32,368 nucleotides of DNA from Fidelibacterota bacterium (GTDB taxonomy: Bacteria > Pseudomonadota > Alphaproteobacteria > Rhodospirillales > Rhodospirillaceae), in NCBI GenBank assembly GCA_945903705.1, contig CAMDOZ010000017.1:1-32368 (forward strand), written 5' to 3'. This document shows, in pieces, positions 16,441 to 25,355 of this stretch. The first letter of the stretch is position 1. The number at the start of each line of letters is the position of its first letter. Position numbers and translations under genes: made by a program. Under the pieces are notes generated by a model, which was given only the letters and a program-made list of their open reading frames with translations, was not told the origin of the DNA and did not search any database.

Positions 16441-16468
16441 TCTGTAACGACCTGCCTCTAGAGCAGCG

Positions 16469-16864
16469 TTACGCTTTCTCGCTTTCGGCAGCGCCTTCGC
16501 CGCCGCCCAGCGATTCTTCGGCGATACGGGCCGCACGGCCGCGGCGGTCGCGCAGGTAATAAAGCTTCGCCCGGCGGACGCGGCCCTTACGGACCACTTC
16601 GACCTTATCGACGATGGGCGCGAACAGCGGGAACACGCGCTCGACACCTTCGCCGAAGGAAATTTTGCGCACGGTGAACGAGGAGTTCACGCCGGCGTTT
16701 CGGCGCGCGATGCAAACGCCTTCATAAGCTTGCACGCGTTCGCGCTGGCCTTCGGTAACTTTCACGTGGACGCGGAGCGTGTCGCCCGGACCGAATTCCG
16801 GGATCGTGCGCTTGGCCTTCATTTCGGCCATGTAGTCTTGTTCGAGCTGTTGCAGCGTATTCAT
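16469..16864 (-). CDS. rplS: 50S ribosomal protein L19 (bL19)
   Basis: This 131-residue protein sits at the 30S-50S interface. It starts [14 protein letters not shown] and has the family core [40 protein letters not shown] and a C-terminal [14 protein letters not shown]. The frame is open to 17077, but AAGGA lies eight bases before the ATG at 16864 and only two before the ATG at 16870, so 16864 is chosen. It is the last gene of the ffh operon. Between trmD and rplS is a small hairpin (GATCCG 16909-16914, CGGATC 16919-16924) without a T run. Confidence 0.96.
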   Translation of the reverse strand: MNTLQQLEQDYMAEMKAKRTIPEFGPGDTLRVHVKVTEGQRERVQAYEGVCIARRNAGVNSSFTVRKISFGEGVERVFPLFAPIVDKVEVVRKGRVRRAKLYYLRDRRGRAARIAEESLGGGEGAAESEKA

Positions 16865-16926
16865 CGTCATATTCCTTTTGGGCTTCGTTATCTTTTTGGT
16901 CTTGGTTAGATCCGTTTTCGGATCGG

Positions 16927-17643
16927 TTACGTCTTCGTCTTGTCTTTCACCGCGTACCGCGCCCACATATCGGGCCTTCGTTCGCGCGTAATCTCTTCCG
17001 CCTGGGCCCGCCGCCATGCCTGCACTTTGGCATGATGGCCGGACTTCAATACCTCGGGCACTTCTCGCCCATTCCACGGGTCGGGCCGCGTATAATGCGG
17101 ATACTCCAAAAGACCCGTTTCGAAACTCTCGTCTTCCAAACTCGCGACCTTGCCCACAACACCGGGCAGAAGCCGGACTACCGCGTCGAGCAGCGCCAAG
17201 GCCGCCGGCTCGCCGCCTGACAGGATGAAGTCGCCGAGGCTGACTTCTTCCACGCCGCGGGCTTCAAGAAGGCGCTGATCGACACCTTCGTAACGCCCGC
17301 AAATCAACGTCGCCCCGGGACCCGCCGCCAATCTGCGCACGAAGGGCTGATCCATCAGCCGCCCGCGCGGGGTGAGATATATCAGCGGCGTCTCCTCGAC
17401 ATGGGACGCGCCAATGGCCGCATCCAGCACGTCGGGGCGTAACACCATCCCGGCCCCGCCCCCGAAGGGGCTATCGTCGACGGTGCGGTGTTTATCGCGC
17501 GCGAAGGTGCGAATGTCCACCGATTCCAACGACCACAGACCGTCCGCTAAAGCCTTACCCGCCAACGAAAATCCCAGCGGGCCCGGAAACATTTCCGGGA
17601 ACAGGGTCAAGACCACGGCGCGAAAGGCAGGGCTATTGTCCAT
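16927..17643 (-). CDS. trmD: tRNA (guanine37-N1)-methyltransferase
   Basis: The 238-residue SPOUT enzyme methylates G37 next to the anticodon using S-adenosylmethionine, which prevents frameshifting. The start [14 protein letters not shown] (10-23), [16 protein letters not shown] (56-71), the trefoil-knot segment [10 protein letters not shown] (115-124) and [18 protein letters not shown] are typical, as is [11 protein letters not shown]. The start codon overlaps the rimM stop by 11 bases, so translation is probably coupled. Length fits the family (E. coli 255, with a shorter C-terminus here). Confidence 0.97.
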   Translation of the reverse strand: MDNSPAFRAVVLTLFPEMFPGPLGFSLAGKALADGLWSLESVDIRTFARDKHRTVDDSPFGGGAGMVLRPDVLDAAIGASHVEETPLIYLTPRGRLMDQPFVRRLAAGPGATLICGRYEGVDQRLLEARGVEEVSLGDFILSGGEPAALALLDAVVRLLPGVVGKVASLEDESFETGLLEYPHYTRPDPWNGREVPEVLKSGHHAKVQAWRRAQAEEITRERRPDMWARYAVKDKTKT

Positions 17644-18190
17644 GCTTTACGTCCGTCTCGTCCTTTTCCCCGCCCTCGTCCGACTCGCCGCCAAGGAGGC
17701 CTGGGATGGGACGAACTACCACCTTGCCGCCCGCGACGTCGAGCGTCTCGACCGCTTCCGATGTCAGCGGAATCAGGACGGAGCTTCGTCCCTCGCCCAC
17801 TTCCATCATGTCACCGCCGCCGAAGTTGTGAAGGGCGCTCACGCGGCCCAGCACTTCTCCGCTCGTCAGCCTCACCTCCGCGCCGATCAGATCGGCGTGG
17901 TAGAAAGAGCCGTCCGCCGCCGCAGGAAGAGCGCTTCGCTCGACAAAGAGCTCGGTTCCCTTCAACGCCTCAGCTCCGTTGCGGTCCGCGATACCCGCGA
18001 GCTTCGCGATCACCACACCTTGGGCCGCACCGACGACGGTGACTTTGAACGACCGCCCGTCGCTTGCCGTCACAGGCCCGTATGAGCCGACGTCGGCTGG
18101 ATCTTCCGTGAAGCTCTTGATCCGCACTTCGCCGCGCAAACCTTTCGCGCCAACGATGACGCCGAGACACACGCGTGCGGACCGCTCCAA
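17633..18190 (-). CDS. rimM: 16S rRNA processing protein RimM
   Basis: This 185-residue assembly factor helps mature the 30S head domain and binds protein S19. The N-terminal domain has [23 protein letters not shown], and the PRC-barrel domain has [25 protein letters not shown] then LIPL. An acidic tail ([11 protein letters not shown]) follows. There is no ATG. TTG codons at 18205 and 18190 are in frame; the latter has AGGA six bases upstream and is preferred, giving [10 protein letters not shown]. It is 32 bases after rpsP and overlaps trmD. Confidence 0.93.
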   Translation of the reverse strand: MERSARVCLGVIVGAKGLRGEVRIKSFTEDPADVGSYGPVTASDGRSFKVTVVGAAQGVVIAKLAGIADRNGAEALKGTELFVERSALPAAADGSFYHADLIGAEVRLTSGEVLGRVSALHNFGGGDMMEVGEGRSSVLIPLTSEAVETLDVAGGKVVVRPIPGLLGGESDEGGEKDETDVKHGQ

Positions 18191-18222
18191 GGCAGATCCT
18201 ACCAACCAGAGGGCCGTCGTGC

Positions 18223-18603
18223 TTAAGCCTGCGCTTCGCCGCTGGCCGCCGCTTCCGCCGCAGCCTTCGCCGCTTCTTCAGCCGCCTTCAGACGTTCCTG
18301 GGCTTTCGCACGCGGCTTGTCCTTCTTGGTCTGCTCATTGACCGTCGGGGCCTGAGCAAGACCGATCTTGGAGAACAGACGCGCGACGCGGTCGGTGGGC
18401 AGAGCGCCGACGCTGATCCAATGCTTGATCCGGTCTTCCTTCACCACCAAGCGCTCCTTGTGATCGTGCGGAACGCGCGGATTGTAAGTGCCGACCTTCT
18501 CGATGAAGCGACCATCGCGCGGGCTGCGCGTGTCGGCGACAACGAGGCGGTAGGCGGCTTGCTTCTTCGCGCCGGCGCGCGACAGTCTGATCTTGAGCGA
18601 CAT
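18223..18603 (-). CDS. rpsP: 30S ribosomal protein S16 (bS16)
   Basis: The 126-residue protein starts MSLKIRLSRAGAKKQAAYRL and continues VVADTRSPRDGRFIEKVGTY and NPR, the bS16 signature. After about residue 90 comes an Ala/Lys/Glu-rich extension ending AAASGEAQA, common in alphaproteobacterial S16. A strong ribosome site (AGAAGGAGA) precedes the ATG. It lies 33 bases after ffh in the conserved ffh-rpsP-rimM-trmD-rplS order. Confidence 0.97.
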   Translation of the reverse strand: MSLKIRLSRAGAKKQAAYRLVVADTRSPRDGRFIEKVGTYNPRVPHDHKERLVVKEDRIKHWISVGALPTDRVARLFSKIGLAQAPTVNEQTKKDKPRAKAQERLKAAEEAAKAAAEAAASGEAQA

Positions 18604-18636
18604 TGAAAAGTCTCCTTCTGTGATTTCGTAAATTGG

Positions 18637-20070
18637 TTATCGTTTGCCAAAGGGAAATCCGCCGGGGCGAGGCATGCCACCGCCGGGTAATTTGCCAAGT
18701 CCACCGCCGAGCCCGCCCGGCATTCCGCCGCCGCCCATGAGCGCACCGAGGGCGCCAAGACCGCCCATCTTCTTCATGCGCTTCATTACGGTTTCCATCT
18801 GCTGATGCTGCTTGAGCAGCTTGTTCACATCCGGAACCGAGGTGCCCGAACCCGCGGCGATGCGTACTTTGCGCGAGGCCTTGATAAGGTCCGGATTGCG
18901 GCGCTCTTTCGGCGTCATGGATTGAATGATCGCCTCGAGGCGCTTGAATTGCTTCGGATCGAGATCGGCGCTCTTGATCTGCTTCATCGCCTGGCCGAGG
19001 CCGGGGATGAGCCCGAGCAGGCCTTTCATGTCGCCCATGCGCTGGATCTGCTGCAATTGGGTGAGCATGTCGTTGAGGTCGAACTTGCCCTCTTGCATGC
19101 GCTGGGCGAGCTTCTCGGCCTTCTCCTGGTCGATGGTGGTGATCGCCTTCTCGACCAGGCTGACCACGTCGCCCATGCCGAGGATGCGGCCGGCAATGCG
19201 TTCGGGATTGAAGGTATCGAGCGCGTCGACTTTTTCGCCGACGCCGATGAGCTTGATGGGTCGGCCAGTGACCGCGCGCATGGAAAGCGCCGCACCGCCG
19301 CGCGCGTCGCCATCGACACGGGTGAGCACGATGCCGGTGATGCCGACCTTCTCATTAAACGACTGCGCCGTGACGACCGCGTCTTGACCGATCATGGCGT
19401 CGGTGACGAGCAGCGTCTCATGGGGTTTCACGACGTCGCGCACGGCCGTGACTTCGGCCATCATCGCTTCGTCGATGGTGAGGCGGCCGGCGGTGTCGAA
19501 AATCACGACATCAAATCCGCCATTGCGCGCCTCGGTGAGACCGCGGCGCGCGATGTCGAGGGGCTGCTGGCCCGCGACGATCGGCAACGTAACGACATTC
19601 ACCTGCTTACCGAGAATCGCAAGCTGATCCTGAGCCGCCGGGCGGTAGACGTCCAAGCTCACCATCAGCACGCGCTTCTTGGCGAGGTTTTGGAGACGGT
19701 TCGCGATCTTGGCGGTGGTCGTGGTCTTACCTGAGCCCTGCAGACCAACCATCAGCACCGGAACGGGGGACGGCGCCGCGAGCGATATGTCGCCTTGCGC
19801 ATCCTTGCCGCCGAGCATTTCGACGAGTTCGTCGTGAACGATCTTCACGACCATCTGGCCCGGCGTGACCGACTTCACGACCGCTTCGCCGACGGCCTTC
19901 TCGCTCACCTTGGCGATGAAGTCCTTCACCACCGGGAGCGCGACGTCGGCTTCAAGCAACGCGATGCGCACTTCGCGCATGGCGTTCGCGACATCGGCCT
20001 CGGACAGCGCACCACGGCCGGTGAGCTTTCCCAGGACTGCGCTTAGCTTGTCGGTCAGCGTATCGAACAT
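18637..20070 (-). CDS. ffh: Signal recognition particle protein Ffh
   Basis: The 477-residue GTPase binds 4.5S RNA and signal sequences and delivers nascent membrane proteins to FtsY. The N domain begins MFDTLTDKLSAVLGKL. The G1 loop GLQGSGKTTTTAK is at 109-121, with DTAGRL, LTRVDGDARGG and GVGEKVDAL later. The methionine-rich M domain contains MKQIKSADLDPKQFKRLEAI. The C-terminus is Gly/Met/Pro-rich (GGLGGGLGKLPGGG). Of two ATGs, the one at 20070 has the better spacing from TGGA and matches the family start, so 20076 is not used. It is the first gene of its operon; a promoter candidate is at 20169-20197. Confidence 0.97.
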   Translation of the reverse strand: MFDTLTDKLSAVLGKLTGRGALSEADVANAMREVRIALLEADVALPVVKDFIAKVSEKAVGEAVVKSVTPGQMVVKIVHDELVEMLGGKDAQGDISLAAPSPVPVLMVGLQGSGKTTTTAKIANRLQNLAKKRVLMVSLDVYRPAAQDQLAILGKQVNVVTLPIVAGQQPLDIARRGLTEARNGGFDVVIFDTAGRLTIDEAMMAEVTAVRDVVKPHETLLVTDAMIGQDAVVTAQSFNEKVGITGIVLTRVDGDARGGAALSMRAVTGRPIKLIGVGEKVDALDTFNPERIAGRILGMGDVVSLVEKAITTIDQEKAEKLAQRMQEGKFDLNDMLTQLQQIQRMGDMKGLLGLIPGLGQAMKQIKSADLDPKQFKRLEAIIQSMTPKERRNPDLIKASRKVRIAAGSGTSVPDVNKLLKQHQQMETVMKRMKKMGGLGALGALMGGGGMPGGLGGGLGKLPGGGMPRPGGFPFGKR

Positions 20071-20168
20071 CAGCATTCCAAAAGCAGTTTCGCGCCCGTG
20101 CGCGTTATCGCGGACGGACGGCCCCTGAGGGGTAGCGAAAACCCGAGTTTTCTGGGTTCAGCGGCGGT

Positions 20169-20197
20169 GGTGTAGCCGCAGGGCCCGGACGAGTCAA
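20169..20197 (-). promoter_or_regulatory. Promoter candidate for the ffh operon
   Basis: On the minus strand TTGACT (20197-20192) and TACACC (20174-20169) are 17 bases apart. The pair is nearly identical to the sdh candidate. The leader would be about 92 bases and includes an AACCC/GGGTT hairpin. Confidence 0.4.
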
Positions 20198-20222
20198 GGA
20201 ACTGAGGCGTTATCGAACAATA

Positions 20223-21392
20223 TCAATGAGTTGAGCCGCGCCGCAGGAGCAAATAACCGACGATCCCGGAGACCAAGGAGCCCCCCAGGACGCCGATTTT
20301 GAGTTCGACACTATAAAGAGGCGGCGTGAAAGCCAGGGAGCCGATGAAGAGGCTCATGGTGAAGCCCACCCCGGTCAGCACCACGACGCCATAAAACTGG
20401 AGGGGCGTGGCGTCCGCGGGAAGGCGCACCCAGCCCGCGCGGCGCGCCAACGTAACCGCGGCGAGGACCCCCGCCTGTTTTCCGAAGAAGAGTCCCAGCG
20501 CGATGCCGAGCGTCACGGGGTGAAGGAGCGCCCCGCGCGTGACGTCGGCGAGCGCCACGCCGGCGTTGGCGAAAGCGAACAGCGGGAGGATGAAGAAGGT
20601 CACGTAAGGATGCACCGCATGTTCGAGGCGGGTGAGAGGTGAGGCTCCGCTCGCGTCGGCCGACGCAGGCACCGCGAGTGCGGTGATGACGCCGGCCATG
20701 GTGGCGTGAATGCCCGATTTCAGGACGCAGACCCAGAGGAGAAGTCCGACCGCGAGGTAGATCCAAATCGCGCGAATCCCCAAGCGATTCAGCAAAAAAA
20801 GCGCTGCGATACAGATCGAAGCGGCGATCAGCGCGGGACCCGAGAGATGCTCGGTGTAAAACACGGCAATGATCGCGATGGCGCCGAGGTCGTCGATGAT
20901 CGCAAGGGCCGCGAGGAAAATCTTGAGCGATACCGGGACCCGCGGTCCGAGGAGCGCGAGAATCCCGAGGGCGAATGCGATGTCGGTGGCGGTCGGGATG
21001 GCCCAGCCGCGAAGGTCGGTGAGCGAGGCGTGATTGATCGCAACGTAAATCAGCGCGGGGCCGATCATGCCGCCGGCCGCCGCGATCACAGGGAGCGCCG
21101 CGCTCGCGCGGTTCGAGAGTTCGCCGGCGACGATCTCGCGCTTGATCTCGAGTCCCACCAGCAGAAAAAACACGGCCATCAGACCGTCGTTGATCCAAAG
21201 GAGAACAGGTTTTTCCAGAAGCGCCGGCGCGATGCCGATGGCCAGGGGATGGGCCAGGATGGTGGCATAGACGCCGGCGAGTCCCGTGTTGGCGACGACG
21301 AGCGCGGCCGCGGCGGCGGCCATCAAGAGGATGCCGGCCGTAGCCTCCGCCCGCAGGAAGGCCGCGATATCTGAAAGCGCCTTTATTATCAG
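20223..21392 (-). CDS. nhaA: Na+/H+ antiporter NhaA
   Basis: This inner-membrane antiporter exchanges sodium for protons. Its marks are EATAGILLMAAAAAALVVAN (helix 1), PVLLWINDGLMAVFFLLVGL, GWAIPTATDIAFALGIL and the two ion-binding aspartates in AIIDDLGAIAI; VGFTMSLFIGSLAF lies near the end. No ATG, GTG or TTG exists between a distant GTG at 21551, deep inside dapF on the other strand, and the middle of helix 1. A CTG at 21392 preceded by AAGGGG gives 389 residues, almost the E. coli length (388), and a normal N-terminus, so it is used here. Rare ATA codons at 21389 and 21386 are alternatives. The gene is divergent from dapF. Confidence 0.9.
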   Translation of the reverse strand: MIIKALSDIAAFLRAEATAGILLMAAAAAALVVANTGLAGVYATILAHPLAIGIAPALLEKPVLLWINDGLMAVFFLLVGLEIKREIVAGELSNRASAALPVIAAAGGMIGPALIYVAINHASLTDLRGWAIPTATDIAFALGILALLGPRVPVSLKIFLAALAIIDDLGAIAIIAVFYTEHLSGPALIAASICIAALFLLNRLGIRAIWIYLAVGLLLWVCVLKSGIHATMAGVITALAVPASADASGASPLTRLEHAVHPYVTFFILPLFAFANAGVALADVTRGALLHPVTLGIALGLFFGKQAGVLAAVTLARRAGWVRLPADATPLQFYGVVVLTGVGFTMSLFIGSLAFTPPLYSVELKIGVLGGSLVSGIVGYLLLRRGSTH

Positions 21393-21457
21393 CCCCTTAT
21401 TGCATGATCCTTGGCCGGTCCCTGGACAGGCCGGACCCCCGCACCTATAACCCGCCC

Positions 21458-22321
21458 ATGCCCCTCGCCCAACCTCAATCGGCCGGTCTTGGCTTTCGTA
21501 AGATGCATGGCCTCGGGAACGACTTCGTCGTCCTGGACGGCCGGCGCGCACCGGTACGGTTTACCCCGGAATCCGCGAGCGCCATCGCCAACAGGCGTAC
21601 GGGCGTGGGCTGCGATCAGATTCTCATTCTCGAGCCTCCACGCAACGGCGGTGACGCGTTCATCGCGATCCGCAATTCCGACGGCGGCCAAGTCCCGAGC
21701 TGCGGCAACGGCATGCGCGCCGTCGCGCGCGTCCTGTTCGAAGAGACGGGCAAGGATCAGCTGACCTTCGAAACCCTGGCCGGTCCGGTGATTGCCTCAC
21801 GCGCCGCCAACGGACAGTTCGCCGTGGACATGGGACCGGCGCGGACCGCGTGGCGGGACATTCCGCTCGCTCAGGAGAAGGACACGCTGCATCTCGGTAT
21901 CGGCGAAGGACTGCTGCAGGACCCAGTCGGCGTGAACATGGGCAATCCACATGCGGTGTTCTTCGTGAAGGACGTGAGCGCGATCGATCTCACCGCCGTC
22001 GGACCCAAGATCGAGCATCATCCGTTGTTCCCCGAGCGGGTCAATGTAGAGGCGGTGCAAGTGATCGACCGCGGCCGACTGCGGATGCGCGTGTGGGAAC
22101 GCGGTGCGGGAATCACCCTCGCCTGCGGCACCGGCGCATGCGCAACCGTGGTCGCGGCCGCGCGGCGCGGCCTTGCGGACCGCACCGCCGTCGTCACCCT
22201 CGATGGCGGCGATTTGTATATTTCCTGGCGCGACGACGGGCATGTCGTCATGACGGGCCCGGCAGAGGAAAGTTTCCGCGGCACGCTGGATGCGCATCTC
22301 TCGCAAGGTCTCGTGTCATGA
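21458..22321 (+). CDS. dapF: Diaminopimelate epimerase
   Basis: The 287-residue enzyme converts LL- to meso-diaminopimelate for lysine and peptidoglycan. It acts through two cysteines: C82 in GGQVPSCGNGMRAVAR and C223 in LACGTGACAT. FRKMHGLGNDFVVLD (13-27) is the family N-terminus. The ATG at 21458 is chosen because it starts close to this motif; the frame extends to 21404. No ribosome site is seen, and CTATAAC just upstream could be a -10 box giving a nearly leaderless mRNA. The stop overlaps the mtaB start (ATGA). Confidence 0.95.
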   Translation: MPLAQPQSAGLGFRKMHGLGNDFVVLDGRRAPVRFTPESASAIANRRTGVGCDQILILEPPRNGGDAFIAIRNSDGGQVPSCGNGMRAVARVLFEETGKDQLTFETLAGPVIASRAANGQFAVDMGPARTAWRDIPLAQEKDTLHLGIGEGLLQDPVGVNMGNPHAVFFVKDVSAIDLTAVGPKIEHHPLFPERVNVEAVQVIDRGRLRMRVWERGAGITLACGTGACATVVAAARRGLADRTAVVTLDGGDLYISWRDDGHVVMTGPAEESFRGTLDAHLSQGLVS

Positions 22322-23559
22322 CCGCGGCGCCGCGCGTTGTGAGTATGGGCTGCCGCCTCAATACCTATGAAGGCGAGGTCATGCGGGCGCACGCAAGAGA
22401 CGCCGGGCTTAGCGATGCCATCATCGTCAACACTTGCGCGGTGACCAAGGAGGCGGAGCGCCAGGGCCTGCAAACCCTACGCAAGCTGCGCCGCGAAAAC
22501 CCCGGCGCGCATATCATCGCGACGGGATGTGCCGTGCAGCTCGACCCCGGCCGCTACGCGAAGATGCCGGAAGTCGACCGCGTGCTCGGCAACGAACACA
22601 AAATGAAGGCCGAAAGCTTCCACGTCGATGTGAGCGAAAAGGTTCGGGTCAGCGACATCATGACTGTGCGGGAGACCGCGGAGCACCTGGTGGAAGGCTT
22701 CGACGGGCGCACACGCGCCTTCGTACAAGTCCAACAAGGCTGCGACCATCGCTGCACGTTCTGCATCATCCCTTTCGCCCGCGGCAATAATCGCAGCGTG
22801 CCGATGGGGCGGATCGTCGAAGAGGTGCGCGGGCTGGTGGCGGGCGGCTACCAGGAGATCGTCATCACCGGCGTCGACATCACCGGCTACGGTGGCGACC
22901 TTCCGGGAACACCGAGCCTGGGACAGATGGTGCGCCGACTGCTGATGGCTGTACCCGAACTTCCGCGCCTGCGGCTCTCGTCGCTCGATCCCGCCGAAGC
23001 CGACGAAGATCTCTTCCGCCTCATGGCCGACGAACCAAGGCTCATGCCGCACTTCCATATCTCCGCTCAGGCGGGAGACGATATGATCCTGAAGCGGATG
23101 AAGCGGCGGCACGCGCGGGCCGACATCGTTGCGTTCTGTGATCGGGTACGAATGTTGCGGCCGGACGCCGTGTTCGGCGCGGACTTGATCGCCGGCTTTC
23201 CGACCGAGGACGAGGCGATGTTCGAGAACACGCTGGCGCTCGTCGACGATGCCGACCTTTCGTTGCTTCACGTCTTCCCCTACTCGATCCGACCCGGTAC
23301 CCCTGCGGCCCGCATGCCACAAGTGAACGGCGCGGCCATCAAGGAACGAGCAGCGCGCCTTCGGGCTAAGGGTGCGAAGGCGCTTACACGCTCGCTGGGT
23401 CGTCACGTCGGCAAGCGCGTGAACGTCCTCATGGAAAAGGACGGCCGAGGCCATAGCGAACACTATCTGCCGGTTGAAATCGCGTCCGCGGCGCCGGGAC
23501 GTATCATCAGCGCCGCAATCGTCGGCGCCACGGCTACACATCTCACCGGCGTATTTTAA
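22318..23559 (+). CDS. mtaB: tRNA t6A37 methylthiotransferase MtaB
   Basis: The 413-residue radical-SAM enzyme adds a methylthio group to t6A37 of tRNAs reading ANN codons. The N-terminal domain binds one [4Fe-4S] cluster by C12 (MGCRLNTYE), C40 (VNTCAVTKEAE) and C71 (TGCAVQ). The radical-SAM motif CDHRCTFC (142-149) binds the second. LSSLDPAE and FHISAQAGDDMILKRMKRRH favour MtaB over MiaB or RimO. The C-terminal TRAM-like part ends at VF. The ATG overlaps the dapF stop by four bases; the longer open frame upstream lies within dapF and is rejected. Confidence 0.95.
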   Translation: MTAAPRVVSMGCRLNTYEGEVMRAHARDAGLSDAIIVNTCAVTKEAERQGLQTLRKLRRENPGAHIIATGCAVQLDPGRYAKMPEVDRVLGNEHKMKAESFHVDVSEKVRVSDIMTVRETAEHLVEGFDGRTRAFVQVQQGCDHRCTFCIIPFARGNNRSVPMGRIVEEVRGLVAGGYQEIVITGVDITGYGGDLPGTPSLGQMVRRLLMAVPELPRLRLSSLDPAEADEDLFRLMADEPRLMPHFHISAQAGDDMILKRMKRRHARADIVAFCDRVRMLRPDAVFGADLIAGFPTEDEAMFENTLALVDDADLSLLHVFPYSIRPGTPAARMPQVNGAAIKERAARLRAKGAKALTRSLGRHVGKRVNVLMEKDGRGHSEHYLPVEIASAAPGRIISAAIVGATATHLTGVF

Positions 23560-24548
23560 TGTCCCTGCGCGACATGCTGCCGGGGGGCAAGACCTCGGAA
23601 GAAGTTCATCAGCAGTATCAAGGTGAGTGGTCGCTCAAACTGAGCGAGGGCCTCGCCAAGTCGTCGAGCCGGATTGTCACGGGCATCGGTGAGATTCTCA
23701 CCAAGAGGAAGTTGGACGACTCGGCTCTGGCAGAGCTGGAAGATCTTCTGATTACTGCCGATCTCGGCACGGCAACCGCTGGAAAGCTCACGCAGGCGCT
23801 GGCCAAAACGCGGTTCGGGAAAGACATCACCCCGGAAGAAGTACGGGAAGCCTTCGCCGCGGATATCCGGAGGATCCTGGAACCTGTCGCACGTCCGCTG
23901 GTGATCGATCCGGACCACAAGCCCTTCGTGGTTCTGGTGGTCGGCGTCAACGGCGCCGGCAAGACCACGACCATCGGCAAAATCGCCCATCAGCTCAAGA
24001 ACGCGGGCGTGAAAGTTTCGATGGCTGCGGGCGATACCTTCCGCGCCGCCGCAGTGGAGCAGCTCAAAGTTTGGGGCGCACGCGCCGTAGCACCGGTGTT
24101 TTCCAAGGACGCCGGCGCCGATGCGGCCGGACTTGCGTTCGAGGCCTTTATAGAGGCGAAGAAGCGCGGCGACGACGTGCTTTTGATCGACACTGCGGGA
24201 CGCCTTCAGAATAGAGATGCCCTGATGGCCGAATTGCAAAAGATCGTACGCGCCATCAACAAAGTCGAACCGACAGCCCCGCATGCCACGCTTCTGGTCT
24301 TGGACGCCACGGTCGGCCAGAACGCGCACGCTCAGGTCGAGGTCTTCAAGAGCATGACCGGCGTCACCGGCCTGGTGCTCACCAAATTGGACGGCACGGC
24401 AAAGGGCGGGGTGGTCGTGGCGCTGGCCGAGAAGTTCGGCCTGCCCGTTCACTACGTGGGCGTCGGCGAGGGCGCGGGCGATCTCCGGCCGTTCACGTCG
24501 CACGCATTCGCGCGCAGTCTCATGGGATTGAACCCGGACCTGACGTGA
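23559..24548 (+). CDS. ftsY: Signal recognition particle receptor FtsY
   Basis: The 329-residue SRP GTPase docks Ffh-ribosome complexes at the membrane. It has the NG domain only: N-domain helices (about 30-110), G1 loop GVNGAGKTTTIGK (129-141), GDTFRAAAVEQL, DTAGRLQN, TKLDGTAKGG and GVGEGAGDLRPF. The acidic A domain of E. coli is absent, as in many alphaproteobacteria. The basic, amphipathic start of the N domain may take over membrane binding. The ATG overlaps the mtaB TAA by one base, and the next gene overlaps its TGA by four, so the four genes are probably read from one mRNA. Confidence 0.96.
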   Translation: MSLRDMLPGGKTSEEVHQQYQGEWSLKLSEGLAKSSSRIVTGIGEILTKRKLDDSALAELEDLLITADLGTATAGKLTQALAKTRFGKDITPEEVREAFAADIRRILEPVARPLVIDPDHKPFVVLVVGVNGAGKTTTIGKIAHQLKNAGVKVSMAAGDTFRAAAVEQLKVWGARAVAPVFSKDAGADAAGLAFEAFIEAKKRGDDVLLIDTAGRLQNRDALMAELQKIVRAINKVEPTAPHATLLVLDATVGQNAHAQVEVFKSMTGVTGLVLTKLDGTAKGGVVVALAEKFGLPVHYVGVGEGAGDLRPFTSHAFARSLMGLNPDLT

Positions 24549-25318
24549 GCGTAGGCGATCACCACATTCCGATGGGCGGTGGCCGAGTGTACGCGCGCGA
24601 GTGGCAGCCGGACGGGCCCGCGTCCGCTCCACCCATCGTCCTCCTGCACGACTCCCTCGGATGCATCACGCTGTGGCGTGACTTCCCGGCGGAGCTCAGC
24701 GCGCGGACAGGGCGGCGCGTCATCGCCTACGACCGTCTGGGTTTCGGCCAGTCGGACGCGTTTCCGGGGCGCCTGCCGCTCAAGTTTATATATACGGAGT
24801 GCAGCACTTCGCTGCCGCCTCTCCTAGCGGCGCTGAACATCGAAGAATTTGTCCTTTTCGGCCATAGCGTCGGTGGCGGCATGTCCACCGCGGGCGCCGC
24901 GGACTTCGGCGCGCGCTGCAAAGGCCTGATCAGCGAATCCGCGCAAATCTTCCGCGAGGAACGGACCTTTGAGGGAATTCGCGCGGCGCAGCCAAATCTG
25001 GTGCCCGGCAGCCCGCAGCGCGAGCGCTTGAAGAAATATCACGGTGAGAAAACCGATTGGGTCCTTTCGTCGTGGATCGACAACTGGCTCGACCCAGCGT
25101 TCGTGCTCGACCTGACGAGCCACATGAAAAGGATTCGATGTCCGGTGCTCGCCCTTTACGGCGACCTGGACGAATTCGGAAGCACGGGTCAGGCGAAGTA
25201 CCTTTGCGACCACGTCGCCGGCTCTGCGAAACTTCATCTGATGAAGGCGTGCGGCCATGTGCCGCACCGGGACCGGCCGGGCGAAATCCTCGATACCGTC
25301 GCAAATTTTCTAGGTTAG
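24545..25318 (+). CDS. Alpha/beta hydrolase, substrate unknown
   Basis: The 257-residue protein has the alpha/beta-hydrolase fold. The oxyanion region is IVLLHDSLGC (31-40), the nucleophile elbow is GHSVGG (S108), the acid is in YGDLDEFG (D207 or D209), and the histidine is in CGHVPH (H238). Members hydrolyse many esters and amides; no feature narrows this one. The GTG start overlaps the ftsY stop (GTGA), which implies translational coupling; an ATG at residue 10 (24572) is the alternative. This place after ftsY is often held by other genes in related bacteria. The tandem hairpins at 25356-25399 follow. Confidence 0.87.
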   Translation: MSVGDHHIPMGGGRVYAREWQPDGPASAPPIVLLHDSLGCITLWRDFPAELSARTGRRVIAYDRLGFGQSDAFPGRLPLKFIYTECSTSLPPLLAALNIEEFVLFGHSVGGGMSTAGAADFGARCKGLISESAQIFREERTFEGIRAAQPNLVPGSPQRERLKKYHGEKTDWVLSSWIDNWLDPAFVLDLTSHMKRIRCPVLALYGDLDEFGSTGQAKYLCDHVAGSAKLHLMKACGHVPHRDRPGEILDTVANFLG

Positions 25319-25355
25319 ATTCATAGATGTGGTCGCGTTTTCTACGACGAACCGC

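Noticed and set aside
18805-19734. Plus-strand open frame of 309 codons
   Set aside because: It is antisense to ffh, whose GTPase motifs are all present.
21850-22317. N-terminal extension of mtaB
   Set aside because: This stretch is dapF read in another frame; MtaB motifs begin only after the ATG at 22318.
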